DNA of 64,000 bases from Tolypocladium sp. Sup5 PDA-1 (taxonomy: Eukaryota > Ascomycota > Sordariomycetes > Hypocreales > Ophiocordycipitaceae), in contig JPHH03000068.1 in the NCBI GenBank assembly GCA_000750105.3, positions 103,557 to 167,556 of the forward strand. The letters are read 5' to 3'. Within the stretch, counting starts at the first letter, position 1, and each line of letters begins with the position of its first letter. The notes under the pieces are model-generated. The model did not search any database. It was not told the DNA's origin and saw nothing but the letters and a program-made list of their open reading frames with translations. The translations under genes and the position numbers were made by a program. Positions 32,480 through 43,417 of this stretch are shown piece after piece.

Positions 32480-34407
32480 TTAGAATTGGCTCGACCGTAT
32501 CTGGAATCCTCCGCCTCTCTCCTGAACATATTCCAACCTGGCTTCTTCACCCATCATCGCGGCAACCTCCTTGCCCGAAGCTGTGCTCGCTAGAAGGCTC
32601 ACACCCTGAAGAGATGGCCTTAGCATGGCTGCCATGGATAAATGGCTGTGGCAGCGCACCTGAACCCGGTTGGCGATGAGAACCGAGGTCACTGCAAAGA
32701 AAAGCTGCAGCCCCGCTGTCAACCCGAGAATGAGGTGCAAGTACTTCCAATTCGTGACCTCGATCGTGATTCCCTTCTGTGGCACCATGCCAGGGGCGTC
32801 AATGTTGATATTGTACTGTGCCGTGATGGCAATGGTGCCGATGGCGAATCTTGATATCAGGGTACCCATCCCGTCCTTATCACCACCCACAGGCATGCCA
32901 AAAAAAGACTGCGCTGGGTAACTCTGCCACTGCCATGGCCGAGTATTGTTAGTAAGGCCTTCAGAGGACGAGCCGTAGCCCTGAAGGGCAATGGATGGGG
33001 CCACCAGCCGGGTCATGTTGACACCAACTTCATGGTCTTTGATGATGGCGTTGACTACGGGGTTCACACTGACATTGCACCAGTAGAACCAGGGGTCAGT
33101 CTTGGAGGCCTCAAGTGCATAGACCTCGGCCCAGGTATCGGCTGAATCTATCGTCGGATCATGAATGTAGGTGGTTTGGTCGGGACCATTAGTTGACGGG
33201 ATTGTGTACTTAGTTTGTGTACCGTCATGGTGTTGAATGGTGATTTTGTAGCTGAGTCCGTCACCTCCCTGGATGACGCGCCTAGCCCAACACTCAGCCT
33301 GAGCCGAAACGGACCGGTTCGTCGCAACATTAGTGTAGTACGTTGCATTCTCCACGGTCGACTCGTAAAAGACGTAGGCGCAGGTTGGTATGTCTGCGTT
33401 TAGCCGAAAAAGCTGCGGCTCGTTGATGTTGTACATTTTGCCCGGCCGAGGCCATAGGTCCTGGGTCGACCAATTTAGGCCCATAGAAACAACACCATAG
33501 TTGTTTGCCGTATATCTCCTAGCATTGAGGATCTGGGACGTATTGAGCGTGGTGTGGTCGATATTATCGGAGAGAACCTTAGTCGTCTGGTGGTACTGGG
33601 CTGGACCTCACGCCGTATGCCTGGCTGAGTGATGGTATACTTATCGGCCGGGTTGATATTATACGTGATGCCGAGGAGGGCAAGAGAAACCTGTGAGGCA
33701 AGGTTGAGAAGGATGAATAGAACAACGAAGGCTTGGACAGGCAGACGGCGTGAGGTCCAGCCCAGTACCACCAGGCGACTGAGATTCTCGCTTCCGAGAA
33801 TGAGGTCAGCCTCCCAGGGCGGATATGCGTGCAGGCTCAGCAGCCACCACCGCAGCTCGCCTACGTCGGCCTTGAGGGAGCTGGCTATGTTCAAGCTGAG
33901 ACCGATGGAAAGACCGATGATGAGCGTGTTGAACTGCTTCTTCTTTTCGGCCGGCAGGGCATCCTTTTCCGAGTAGCTCCATAAGACACCATAGATAGAC
34001 ATGGTAAGAGCGACAGTGAACAGCCAGCGGGAGAGACTAAGGAAAAGCATTTGCCGCAGCTGCTGACCACGGTGAAAATGCTCGTATGCGTAGCTGGCGT
34101 TCCTTTGCGAGAAAGACGACCGTTGGCCATTGGGTTGCAGCGACTTGCTAGAGGTGGCCTTGTCGTCGAAATCAAAGGCCGTCGAGTTCGACAAGAGTAA
34201 CTGGATGCTTACTTGGTCAACGGCACCCATGATGGCTCTTGCAATTGCCCAGCCTAATGAGGTTGTAGAAACAGTGCGTTCAACAAGAAGCTCGAGAATG
34301 GGAGTAGAGATGGTACTGATGCCCCGGGCTTCGTGAGCTTGGGGGCCTCGTGCCTTTTTTCTGCCGCAGGGGGAGGGTAGCTGACAAAAGCAAACAATCC
34401 TCGACAT
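32480..34407 (-). pseudogene. Fungal multispan membrane protein of unknown function, frame broken
   Basis: The N-terminal segment (34407 to ~33625) has hydrophobic spans in LSRWLFTVALTMSIYGVLWS, FNTLIIGLSIGLSLNIASSL and VQAFVVLFILLNLASQVSLA, plus the loop LRWWLLSLHAYPPWEADLIL. The C-terminal segment (to 32480) is an extracellular-type domain with many N-glycosylation sites and a last membrane span, LHLILGLTAGLQLFFAVTSV. The layout matches a large family of hypothetical membrane proteins in filamentous fungi whose function is unknown. After DKYTITQPG the frame is lost; the correct C-terminal frame resumes with QYHQTTKVLSDN near 33590. The break coincides with one arm of a 49-bp inverted repeat (33571-33620 and 33741-33790). 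No normal intron repairs it, so I call it a pseudogene. Confidence 0.55.
33571..33790. repeat. Inverted duplication (about 49-bp arms) within the membrane-protein gene
   Basis: The left arm 33571-33620 and right arm 33741-33790 are reverse complements with four mismatches in 49 positions, sharing TGGTGGTACTGGGCTGGACC in the left-arm orientation. They are 120 bp apart. The right arm lies in coding sequence (LVVLGWTSRR on the minus strand), so the left arm is probably the inverted copy that broke the gene. Confidence 0.9.
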
Positions 34408-35976
34408 GAAACTCGTATCTGCGGATCTTGAATTCTCGATGCAGTTATATCACGACAGAAGTAGAGCTAAGAGCCCTTATAGCCCAATAAGCATCAAGCA
34501 ATAACCGTGGGCGAAGCAGTCAGGGGGAGGCGGTGGGCGGGCGCATTGGTGGCCTGTTTAGGGCTAGCTTAAAGGATTAGCAGGGAAAGCTTTCAGATGA
34601 GGCGTTTGACGTGTCGTGCTGGGCAGATATTCCGAAACTTGGAATTGCTGAATACGAGGCGGCGTAATCCGGCGTGTAGAAGCGTTGAAAAAAGGCCCTA
34701 GCTCCAGCCATCGCTGCAGTGTTGGTTTGGCCGTTTTGGTTTGACGGCTTTGACCGCCATGCTCGCGCAGCCATCGTCCTGTTATGGCCGGACTGGGGCT
34801 CTATCCACTCATATCCAGGTACTGTTCCAGACGAGGGAGCTACGACATGGCATCATGCGAAGAATCCATATGTTGACCTGCAGGAGTTGCTTCGTAACCT
34901 GCCCCGGATGGATGGCTCAAGGGGTCATCTCAGCCTGTCGTAGTGTCGTATGACGTTGTCTCGTCCTAAGTGCAAAGGGTCGCGAAGACCCTGCGATGAC
35001 CAGATCTCAATAGCTCGAAGGGGACCTGGCGCTACAAGGTTGCTTGTATATCCCGCCAAGAGCCCCTTTTTGGAAGAATCCGGCTTGTCGCATAGGAGCA
35101 CGGGCTTGACAGCTGTCAAGTCGGAGTCAACTGGCGAGTCCTGCTTGGCCGATGCCGCTCATCTATTCTCAACATCTCTTTTCACGAATGACAATCCTGC
35201 AACATCCTTACATCCAAAGAGCATCCTGGTCCCAGGCCCTGAGAAATCGGACTTAGAACCGCAGTTCCATTCAGGCCAGAGGCAGTATCTCCCTCGACCA
35301 TCAGCTTCACCCTCAGTGTTCCTTGCCCATAATGGGCGAATTTCGGCGGGGAATGATAGTCCCGACGTCAAGAGGGACCAAGTGAGTATCCAAAACAATT
35401 ATCCTGTCAAGCGTTACAGGTTCGCATTTGATGCCAGGCGCCGGGATTTGTGGACGTCCAATTATTCCGGCTGCCCCAAGGTTCAGGTTCAAGCTGGGAG
35501 GCTTAAATAATGACAGAGTCGGACTATGATGTGATAAACTGCGCATCTACGCCCAGGAACAGAGACGACAGGGCGCACGAGCGTACCTGTCAAAATCAGA
35601 AAGGGGTTGGCCTGGAGGGGAACAGCGGGCTATTCAGCCAGCCTGTCCCTTGCCCTTGCGGTCGAGAGGAGGCACCAGAGGAGCCTGTGATAGCGGCGAT
35701 TGGGGGCGTTGACCAGAAGATATCAATGTGGTTTCACGGTGTTGAGGAACACACGGTGTACTATCCGAAGGGGCCAGTGACTCGGAAAGCGGAAGCATGT
35801 CGAGATGCGCATGGCCGAGGAACGGAGACGGGCTCCTGGGAGCTAAGCCGCGAAGACCGCCGGATCCTCCAGGGACGGGTAAGTAGGAGTGGTGGTGGTC
35901 GAGTTCCTGCATGACAACGGTCATACGAGTGTCTCGAGCGAAAGGGAAAGCCGGTGTGTGGATGCTATCTAGGTGC
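34408..35976. other. No gene seen
   Basis: Frames of up to 186 codons on the plus strand have no recognised motif and are not supported by introns or composition. The region includes upstream sequence of the membrane-protein gene. Confidence 0.45.
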
Positions 35977-38101
35977 CTAGATCCACACAGACTGATGGGT
36001 AGTGACGAACCCGACGCCGTGGCTATGATGTGCCTCGTTGAGCATGGACGGTTGGCCGGAGGCGTAGGCGCCGCTGATGTCGAACAGTTCGTATTCTTCC
36101 GTGTCGCTGTACGCGACGGAGCCCTCGAAGTTCGACGATACCGGGCTATAGGCTCCAGCATAGGCCAGGGATGGGATGTTTAGATAATGCTGGGCCGGGA
36201 ATGGCGGCGAAATCATTAGCGGGCTGCCGGGGTTCTGTGACCCTGGTGCTGAGGAATTGTTGAGCATGGGTATCTCCTCGGTGCCGTAGTAGAAGGCCAG
36301 GTTCGCATACGGCAAGTAGTGCTGTTCCGCGGAGGCTACGGCCATGGATATGTCCTCGTTGATAGGAAAGTGGGAGGGTTGAACTGCGGGAACGAGAGAG
36401 TCCTCCCTAGATGAACCCAGCCCATGCGAGACTGGACCTCGTTTACCGTGTCGATGGGAAATTCCATGAGCGTGAGAGGCGCCTGGATCTGGCCACCGCT
36501 CTTGGAGCTGCCGGCGACGCTGATGGCCATGAGGGCGCCGGGCAATCTCCTCGACGGGCGACATACACAGGCTACCGAAGTAGGCAGAGCCAATCTCAGG
36601 GAAGAGACGCTCTATCAGGAGAGCCACAGTGTATTGATGGGCGATGACAACCAGGGAGTTGGGAGAGCCATGGTAGCTCTGGAGGTATCCCACTGGCATC
36701 CGGAAGAGCCGGGTCCTTAGGGGCTGGAGGCGCTTGTACTGTCTGGCGATAGGGAGCCTGGGGCTGATCTTGCGGGCACCCTTGAGGAAGCCGATGAGTT
36801 GCCGGATCTGTGTTGTCTCCTCCTTGTGATGCTGAGGTGCGCCTCGACCTTCTGAACCTGCTCGAGGGTTCGCTGCAACGCCTCGATGTCCTGCTTGCGG
36901 GGTTGGGTCGGCCGGTAGTCCGGTCCAGGCCGGCGTCGTGGGGAAGGTGCTGCTCTCGGCAATGAAGTCGCCAAACTGAGACAGGTGCTTCCACGCATGC
37001 ATGGCATCAATGACCTAATAAGAAGGCGAGTTAGCAACGGGCGGCGTGTTTAGTCGTCTCTTGCTATGTACCGTCGAAGTTCCCTGCATGAGCTGGGTCC
37101 AGCCGCTCCTATTAATGTCGTTAGCCGCCGCACGCCTAATGCTGCGACATGTTGCAGGAGATTCATTGCTTACCAATCTATGGCCTGGCAGGACAAGACG
37201 AGAGACGCCGCGAGAATAGCATCAGAAGTCTCACGAGAGAAGGAGCCGAGGGCCTCGCGCAAGCCGCTGAGCGCGACACTCCTGTGCTCGAAGGCCATGC
37301 TGCCGACAAGGGGGCAGTCGGTGAGGAAGGCAATGTGCATGGCGGAGAAAGCGAGCAGTGCGTGCATGACGTACGGCGTCGTTGCCCCAATCCTGAGCAG
37401 ACTAGTCCATGAAGTCAGCAAGGGTTTTTCAGGTCGCCCATGCCGCCAGCGTGTCAAGGGGGGCGGGAGAAGCAGGCAGATAGGCAGGGATACAAGGAAT
37501 TCCACGTACGTTGGGATGTAACGGGTCCACAGGGTGAAGTTGTTAGCGTCAACAGCAGCAAGATCATGGTATAGGCTAGCGACGTAGTAGATTAACCGTG
37601 GGTCCTCGACCGAGTATATATGCGGCATGGGAGCCGGGTAGACGTCTAGGGATGGGAATGGGAAGACGCCCGTCGTCTGCCACTCGCTAATAGCGTCCTC
37701 GATCCGGGGCGTCCACATCAGGTCGGACTTGTCGGGGGTCGTTGGGTCAGCATCAAGCACCTGTATATCGTTGTACGGGCACCGGCTCTTGTGCTTGGTA
37801 CAGTTGCGGCTGAGAGGAATTCATGTTAGCGGCTAGAACGAGTAGTCAGACAAAGCCAAAACCTTACCACTGAGGAAAGCTCTCATCGCATCGAATGTGT
37901 CGACGCTTACTACGATAGATATTAGAGAAGCCCGGTCCAGCTGACTACCCGTCTTTCAAGACATACCAGGTTTCACAACCCTTACGGGACTTGGTGTGAC
38001 TATCATCGTCGAGTTAGTATGTTTAACCAAAACTTATGTGAGAGGGGCACTTAAAGAGGAAACAACCTGCGGCGAGGAGGACCACTACCGGGACCAGCCA
38101 T
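35977..38101 (-). pseudogene. Zn2Cys6 transcription factor (sterol-uptake-control-like), multiply frameshifted
   Basis: The N-terminus is clean: start MAGPGSGPPRRR (38101), an intron, SHTKSRKGCETC, an intron, KRRHIRCDESFPQ, an intron, CRNCTKHKSRCPYNDIQ. This gives a perfect cluster C-x2-C-x6-C-x5-C-x2-C-x6-C. Downstream, family-like segments follow in shifting frames: RLIYYVASLYHDLAAVDANN, YVMHALLAFSAMHIAFLTDC, KQDIEALQRTLEQVQKVEAH, RQLIGFLKGARKISPRLPIA, SYHGSPNSLVVIAHQYTVAL, LTLMEFPIDTVNEVQSRMGW and the end GFVTTHQSVWI. At least three frame changes between 36900 and 36350 are not explained by introns. The zinc cluster could still be expressed as a truncated DNA-binding protein. The frameshifts may be real or assembly errors. 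Confidence 0.7.
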
Positions 38102-40049
38102 TTAAAGCTTAGAAGCGAAGGTGTAACGACAGACCTATCAACGAGAGGAACAGTCAGCATAATAGCATAGAACCGTCAACTATTCCGTCAATTAACGCAG
38201 GCGACACTTACTTGAAGCCTAATCATCCGAGCGGGAGGTCGTGTGATCAGGTAGCGAACGTAGTGTCGTTTGGGAAAGGATGGCTATAGGATTGCGAACA
38301 AAATGTCAAGCACTGTTGTGTCGTTTTGTGTTAGCCTTTTCTTCCTCCCCCAGAAATCTGTAGCGATCATGTGTGATGACTTGGTTTCTGTCTCCTACCT
38401 CCCAGCTGGTCTAGAAAGGTCCTGTTCTTTTCATTCTTCGTTCTAGAAGCGAATCTGGTGGCTAAACAGTAGCGATTGTAGGGAGAGCCGTCAAGACATT
38501 AGGCGTCTATGCCAAGTCGAACGAGTGGCCAGGCGCAGGCAGGCGACTCTTGATCAGATTTCCAACGAAGCTCTGTCTCTTCTTCCCCTTTGTTTGACTT
38601 TATATCCGCCAGACAAGTTTTCCCTTGGCTTGGAAATGGCATACCCCTACCGTCTATGTAACGGAATGTCGCCCGGGATCATGGATTGCTGGCTCCTCAA
38701 TCTCTTCTTCCTCCTTCTTCTCCTCCTCCTCCGCCTCACCTAGCCGCCGGAGCGGCACCGACACACGTTTCTCTTCTGGTCTCCCTCGCCGCCGCCAATA
38801 GCAGCAAGAGAACGGTTAAATATCAGGGTTCCGCATTAGCCAAGCGCCAAGCCCGGCACCCGTGCACGAGTCGAACGCGAGGATTCGGCTTAGGATAGGA
38901 CTGAGGCATGAGAGCCAACCCCCCAACCCCAAGCCTCAGTTTCGAACGCTGCCATCTCCTTTTTGCCCACCCATCATCCGCCATTTTGTGACAACCCCCC
39001 TCCCCAAAACAACAACGCAACAACGAAACAACACCAGATGCCTAGACGAACTATGCATGACATGGGATGACATGAGCCAGGCATGAGTCTGCGGCACAGC
39101 CCCAGAGCATTGTTCTTTGGACCCCTACCAACCGCACCACGGAGAGTTCCAATGCAGGTGAGTGCGAAGGGATAAATTTCTTGACTCCACTTAATGACCC
39201 AGGTCCTACAACCGCTTGTGATTCTACTCCGCCACCCCTCCTTGAATACCAACTTGCCATATGACTTCTGACAGCTGAGGGTGCTGATATAAATCTTAAG
39301 ACACGGTAGCTCCTATCCGGTACGTATAGGGCAGGCCAGTTCCAGTAGCATCCATCAGAGCAAACAGGTAAGATGCCAATAATCATGCCAGCCTCCACGT
39401 GAGAATCAAATTCATGCAAGTTAAGTATAATTACTGAATTTCTCTCGCTGAGAGCTTCCGTCTGCTATCAATTCCATCATTACCAGAGACATATTTCCAA
39501 GTTCGCGCTTTGGTGTTGGAAGCTTTGTGGACCACATTGACACTGACGACGAGTGTCGCCGTGCCGGCGCAGAGCCCAGATTGATCGTGTCCAGTCCGCT
39601 TAAAAACCGTGTGTCTTATCAAGTAATTTTGTCTACTCTCACCATTCCTTGTCATATCGCTTTATTTATTGACGAAGACAGAGGTCCACGGTGCTGGGTC
39701 TCAGGGACCTGCGCCTATACCAAAATACACCCCTGGACGCATGTACCAGCAACTTCGCAGAACCCCGCAGACCCCTCACGTGGAGGCTCAACTCCAAGGC
39801 CTCACAGTTCAGCATTAAGTGTGCAAGCTGAATGACGGGCTCAAGAACCAATTCTAATCAGACGCCGGAATGGCGCGAGAAGAGCGCGAAGCCGGCTCGG
39901 AACAGGGCAACGACAAGACGACGTTTTTCGAGTCGGGCTCAGGTAATGATGCACCTCTCTGGCCAATCATTGGCTAGCTGGCGCTGAGGTCAGCCAAACT
40001 GGGCAGGTGAAGATGGGGTCCGAGTTGTGCCGCCGTGGGTCTCACATCG
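38102..40049. other. No gene seen
   Basis: Upstream region of the regulator and further spacer. It contains a CTTCTTCCTCC-type pyrimidine tract at about 38700-38740 but no convincing gene. Confidence 0.5.
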
Positions 40050-40235
40050 ACCCCGGACATGGGACGAGTTGGAACAAGTCCGATCCAAACCATCAACTGG
40101 ACCTTTGCATTGGCTGGTTGCCAAGCACGGCGAGGGAGATCTCGGTTGAGTTGGACCCACAGTCGGAGGATCCCACGGCTCCAACGGTTGGAAGCAGTTA
40201 GTTGATTAGGCACTCTGAGCCCCAGTTTCGGCTGG
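40050..40235 (+). mobile_element. hAT transposase scrap
   Basis: This stretch matches, on the plus strand, the reverse complement of part of the hAT remnant at 7.7-8.4 kb. Shared blocks are ACGAGTTGGAAC, GATCCAAACC, TTGGCTGGTTGCCAAGCACG and GCTCCAACGGTTGGAA. It has an internal insertion and a scrambled frame, so only a fragment of coding sequence survives. Confidence 0.65.
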
Positions 40236-42239
40236 ATGGATTATTGCAGGAAGAGTTGGAGGACAAAAGTTCAAGTCTTGACAAAACCGGAGAGGTGCTG
40301 TGGCTATATTTCAGGGAACATGGCATTTCGAGAGACCGCCATGGGTCCTTGAAACACCGGCGCCACTCGGCAGGCTACTCCGCAGGATCATCAAGCACTA
40401 CTCCCTGAGCCAAGGCAAGCCACAAAAGCTAAGACACCTGATCGTCCCAATTGCCGGTCCTCCTTGAAACGTGTATCAGAAAAGAGACGACAGTTGGGAT
40501 GGCATCCGGGGATGACATCTCAGGGCCTGACTGGTGGTAGCCGAGGCCAATGTCGTTGGGCCCCTTTGGCAAGTCGGCAAGTCAGAAAGAACCGGTTTGG
40601 CTAGTCCAGAACATTCTCTGACGCTACTAGTAGCGCAAGTACCAACTGATTTCACCATCGTGATAATTGTGCGACTTGGTGAGGCAAGGAGTATGCCGAT
40701 TCAAAGTTTGATGGCCTGGCGCGGAAGGTGAGGCACCTGGATTGTAGGATGAAACTGCTCCGTGTGTTAGATTTATTCGTCCCCGGGTAGATTAAGCATC
40801 AGCCAAGGTCTGGTTCTGCAGCCCCATCCTCACATTGCCACGACAAATCATTGCAAAAATTCCAAGACCCCAAATCCGTCTATCCTCTATGCCACAACGG
40901 AAGGTAATAGCCTCCGTTGCAAAGTGCACCAAATTTTCAAGCACGCTAGTAAAGACAGGGGGTGATAAGGATCAAGGGCTAATAAAATATAAGCGTATAG
41001 AGTAGAGTCGTGAGCAACCCTGTAACTCAGGACAACTCGCTCAGTTGGTCTCCCTGGCGGCCATAGCTATATGATTCCCGTAGTCGCAGAGGTGATATGA
41101 ATGCATTGATGAGGTAAGCTGACTAACAGGGCCTTGAAAATAAGTAATGCGACAGCTGAGCTAGATAACATCGAGCAGCCTTAAGAAGCAACCAACGTGG
41201 CGGGCTGAGCAAATGCTTAGGTACGGCCGCGAGAGCAAAACCTCCAGACAATCACGTTCGCAGGTCTACGGTCATCGCACGTATCTGGAATAATACTTTG
41301 GTTGTCGAATTTTCTCGACGCACTCTAGCAACAAGTCGAGACAGCTCGTTGGTCAGACATCTAATGGGGGAATGATGCTACCCGAGGCGGGTCTTTCCAA
41401 GCAGTACTGGCGCGCAAGTTAGATTTGCAGTGACCTTTCTGTCATCGATGCTTGGCTCATAACCTACGACAGATAGTTGCCTACGTCCCTCACGCCTCGA
41501 AAGAGCTGGGATGTAACCTCATGACAGGGCACGGTCGTCTAGCCTCGCTCGATATGTGCAGAGTAGGAGGAGGCGTGCATAAATGGTCTACTCCTAGCTC
41601 ATGGACACAAGGCAGACTTCAGTTCATAAATGGCAGGTGAAGGGGAGTTAGAGATGGAACGCATTACGATGCATGACCAATCTGCCAGCAAGGTGACACC
41701 GGACATATTGCTCAGCTAGTCTACCTAGCAGCCATCGTTGCATGGTCTGAGGAGTCTCCGAGGTCATATGCAACGCATAGACGAGGTTGAGTTAGTGATG
41801 GTCGACTCATGGAGGCTAGGTAGTTTACAAATACACGGAGTTCTTACGATGAATACATTCAAGCGGTTGTTTCTAGCCAGTCCTAGCGAAGACTCAGCTT
41901 GCCAAGGAAACGATCCCAAGGTCAAGTGGGCTAGTTTCGCTTGACCATCTATTCCAATGCACATACTTCGAGGTACCAGACAAAACAATATTCCCCTTCA
42001 CCGACCAGTCGACGAAGTGAAGCTCTGAAGGATGATTATCCCACTTCATAAATTACCCGTCCTGTGGTCCGAAAAGAAGCGAGGCGTCCAATAAAGTAGT
42101 ACTACACGGGAGCAGGTATAGGATTTCTTCAGGTACCTGAGGTTACCTATAGACTATAGAACCCTAGGCTTATATTATACCTTTGTTTCCTCGCAACTTG
42201 CGTTCATGTTGTAGGTACCTGGGCCTAGGTGGTGGCCGT
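40236..42239. other. No gene seen; one imperfect direct repeat
   Basis: Non-coding in appearance. Segments at about 41032-41127 and 41702-41796 resemble each other in direct orientation (GCTCAGTTGGTCTCCCTGGC against GCTCAGCTAGTCTACCTAGC, and further matches over ~90 bp, much diverged). No ends or coding capacity were seen. Confidence 0.45.
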
Positions 42240-42623
42240 CTACCGTAACCTCAGGACATGGCGGCCGTCGGCGTTGAAAATGTCCACCAGAGTGTTGAAG
42301 ACTGTCATGCCATGTCCTGCCTTGGCGGCTTCCAGATCAGCGGTAATCGCAGCCCGGTGCCTCGGACGACAGCATGCGAGCTGTGTCTGAAGCTCTCGGA
42401 CAGTCTCGTTTCCCAAGTTCCGCCGAGAGACCTCGTGGTCCCGCCACTCGAAGCAAAAATCGCCGTCGGCCGGCGTCCCGAACCCACCACGCAGACAGTC
42501 ATTGAACGCGTCCATGTTACTTCCAAAGTAGCCACCAGGCCCGTTTACCGCCCTACCCGCCACCCGCCAGAACTCCTCCAGACTAGTGATCTCCGCACCA
42601 TCCAACACATAGACTACCGTCAT
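42240..42623 (-). CDS. Barstar-family (ribonuclease inhibitor-like) protein
   Basis: A 127-residue intact, intronless frame from ATG at 42623 to TAG at 42240. It reads YVLDGAEITSLEEFWRVAGR, then GPGGYFGSNMDAFNDCLRGG, FGTPADGDFCFEWRDHE, ETVRELQTQLACC, and HGMTVFNTLVDIFNADG. The central YFGxNxDAxxDCL box is the hallmark of barstar proteins, and the longer GGFGTPADG...FEWRD form is the one I associate with actinobacterial members. Barstar blocks the secreted RNase barnase by covering its active site. No barnase-like gene is seen nearby. The lack of introns and a bacterial-type family suggest horizontal transfer, but this is inference. No RIP-type damage is visible. Confidence 0.75.
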   Translation of the reverse strand: MTVVYVLDGAEITSLEEFWRVAGRAVNGPGGYFGSNMDAFNDCLRGGFGTPADGDFCFEWRDHEVSRRNLGNETVRELQTQLACCRPRHRAAITADLEAAKAGHGMTVFNTLVDIFNADGRHVLRLR

Positions 42624-42753
42624 ACCTGCCGGCTAAACACGTTGACAGCCAGTTCAGCGACCGGTGGACGGTGGACGGTGGACGGTGGATGGTGTTTATT
42701 TATCGTACGGTTGGAAGCAGGATTTAGGATTTGAAGAGAACTTGAATTACTAG

Positions 42754-43125
42754 CTAATTGAAGGAAATAACAGTCGTACTTATGCATTGAAGGAAAGAGA
42801 GGTCTCCATTGAGTCTGTTGGAGACCTTTCGCGATGAAACGTTGACTGTGACGTTGGCTGTTATAGCCGGTGTTGCAGACTTTCGGGTCGGCCGCGGGCC
42901 AAGGCCAGTCTGTGGCGTAACAATGGGAACAATTGTCACGACAAGAGGAGCCGTCTGCATGGCAGCCGGGCAGCTTGTCTTGCCTCCGCAGGTGGGGAGG
43001 GTGTAAGTGGCAGATATCTCAGGGCTGCCTGGGGCGGCGGTCGGCTGGGGAGAACGGGTCTCACGACGGCAGGAGGTCGCAACGGCCTCCGTAGTGACGT
43101 GGCCGATGGGACAGTAGTCGTGCAT
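42754..43125 (-). CDS. Hypothetical small Thr/Pro/Cys-rich protein
   Basis: A 123-codon frame begins MHDYCPIGHVTTEAVATSC, with CGGKTSCPA and Thr/Val-rich stretches that recall the low-complexity parts of fungal secreted wall proteins. No signal peptide, GPI signal or domain is seen, and it lies beside the dispersed repeat. It may be a fragment of a larger wall-protein gene or chance. Low confidence. Confidence 0.2.
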   Translation of the reverse strand: MHDYCPIGHVTTEAVATSCRRETRSPQPTAAPGSPEISATYTLPTCGGKTSCPAAMQTAPLVVTIVPIVTPQTGLGPRPTRKSATPAITANVTVNVSSRKVSNRLNGDLSFLQCISTTVISFN

Positions 43126-43171
43126 GGTGGAAATGAAAGACGGTTGAAAATCCGCCCGCTCTTATCCTTGA

Positions 43172-43417
43172 CTGAATACGAGCCCGAGCATTGGATTATC
43201 CTTGATAAGTTGGACGAACGTCGTCATGTCGTCCCCACAGCCCCCAGGTTAGCAAAAGTTCGGCAGAAGCTAGCACGTCGCATGGCGTTCGGTAATTGCT
43301 GAAGCCAGCAACACGACAGAAAAGGAGGAGCCAAAGTAGCTCGGCAAATCAACTTGTCCGCGGACAATTTTGGCGGCCTCCCTAAACCGGGAGGAAAAAT
43401 CCCAACGTAAGTTGACT
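43172..43417 (-). repeat. Dispersed ~245-bp repeat, copy 2 (inverted relative to copy 1)
   Basis: Reverse-complement partner of 29641-29885, with point differences and small indels over the whole length. Flanks do not match. Unknown class. Confidence 0.85.

Noticed and set aside
35510..36183. Opposed open frames overlapping the end of the Zn2Cys6 pseudogene
   Set aside because: The minus-strand effector-domain C-terminus accounts for the region from 35977. The rest has no motif.
41032..41796. Imperfect ~90-bp direct repeat as LTRs of a small element
   Set aside because: Similarity is too low, there are no TG...CA ends, and nothing coding lies between.
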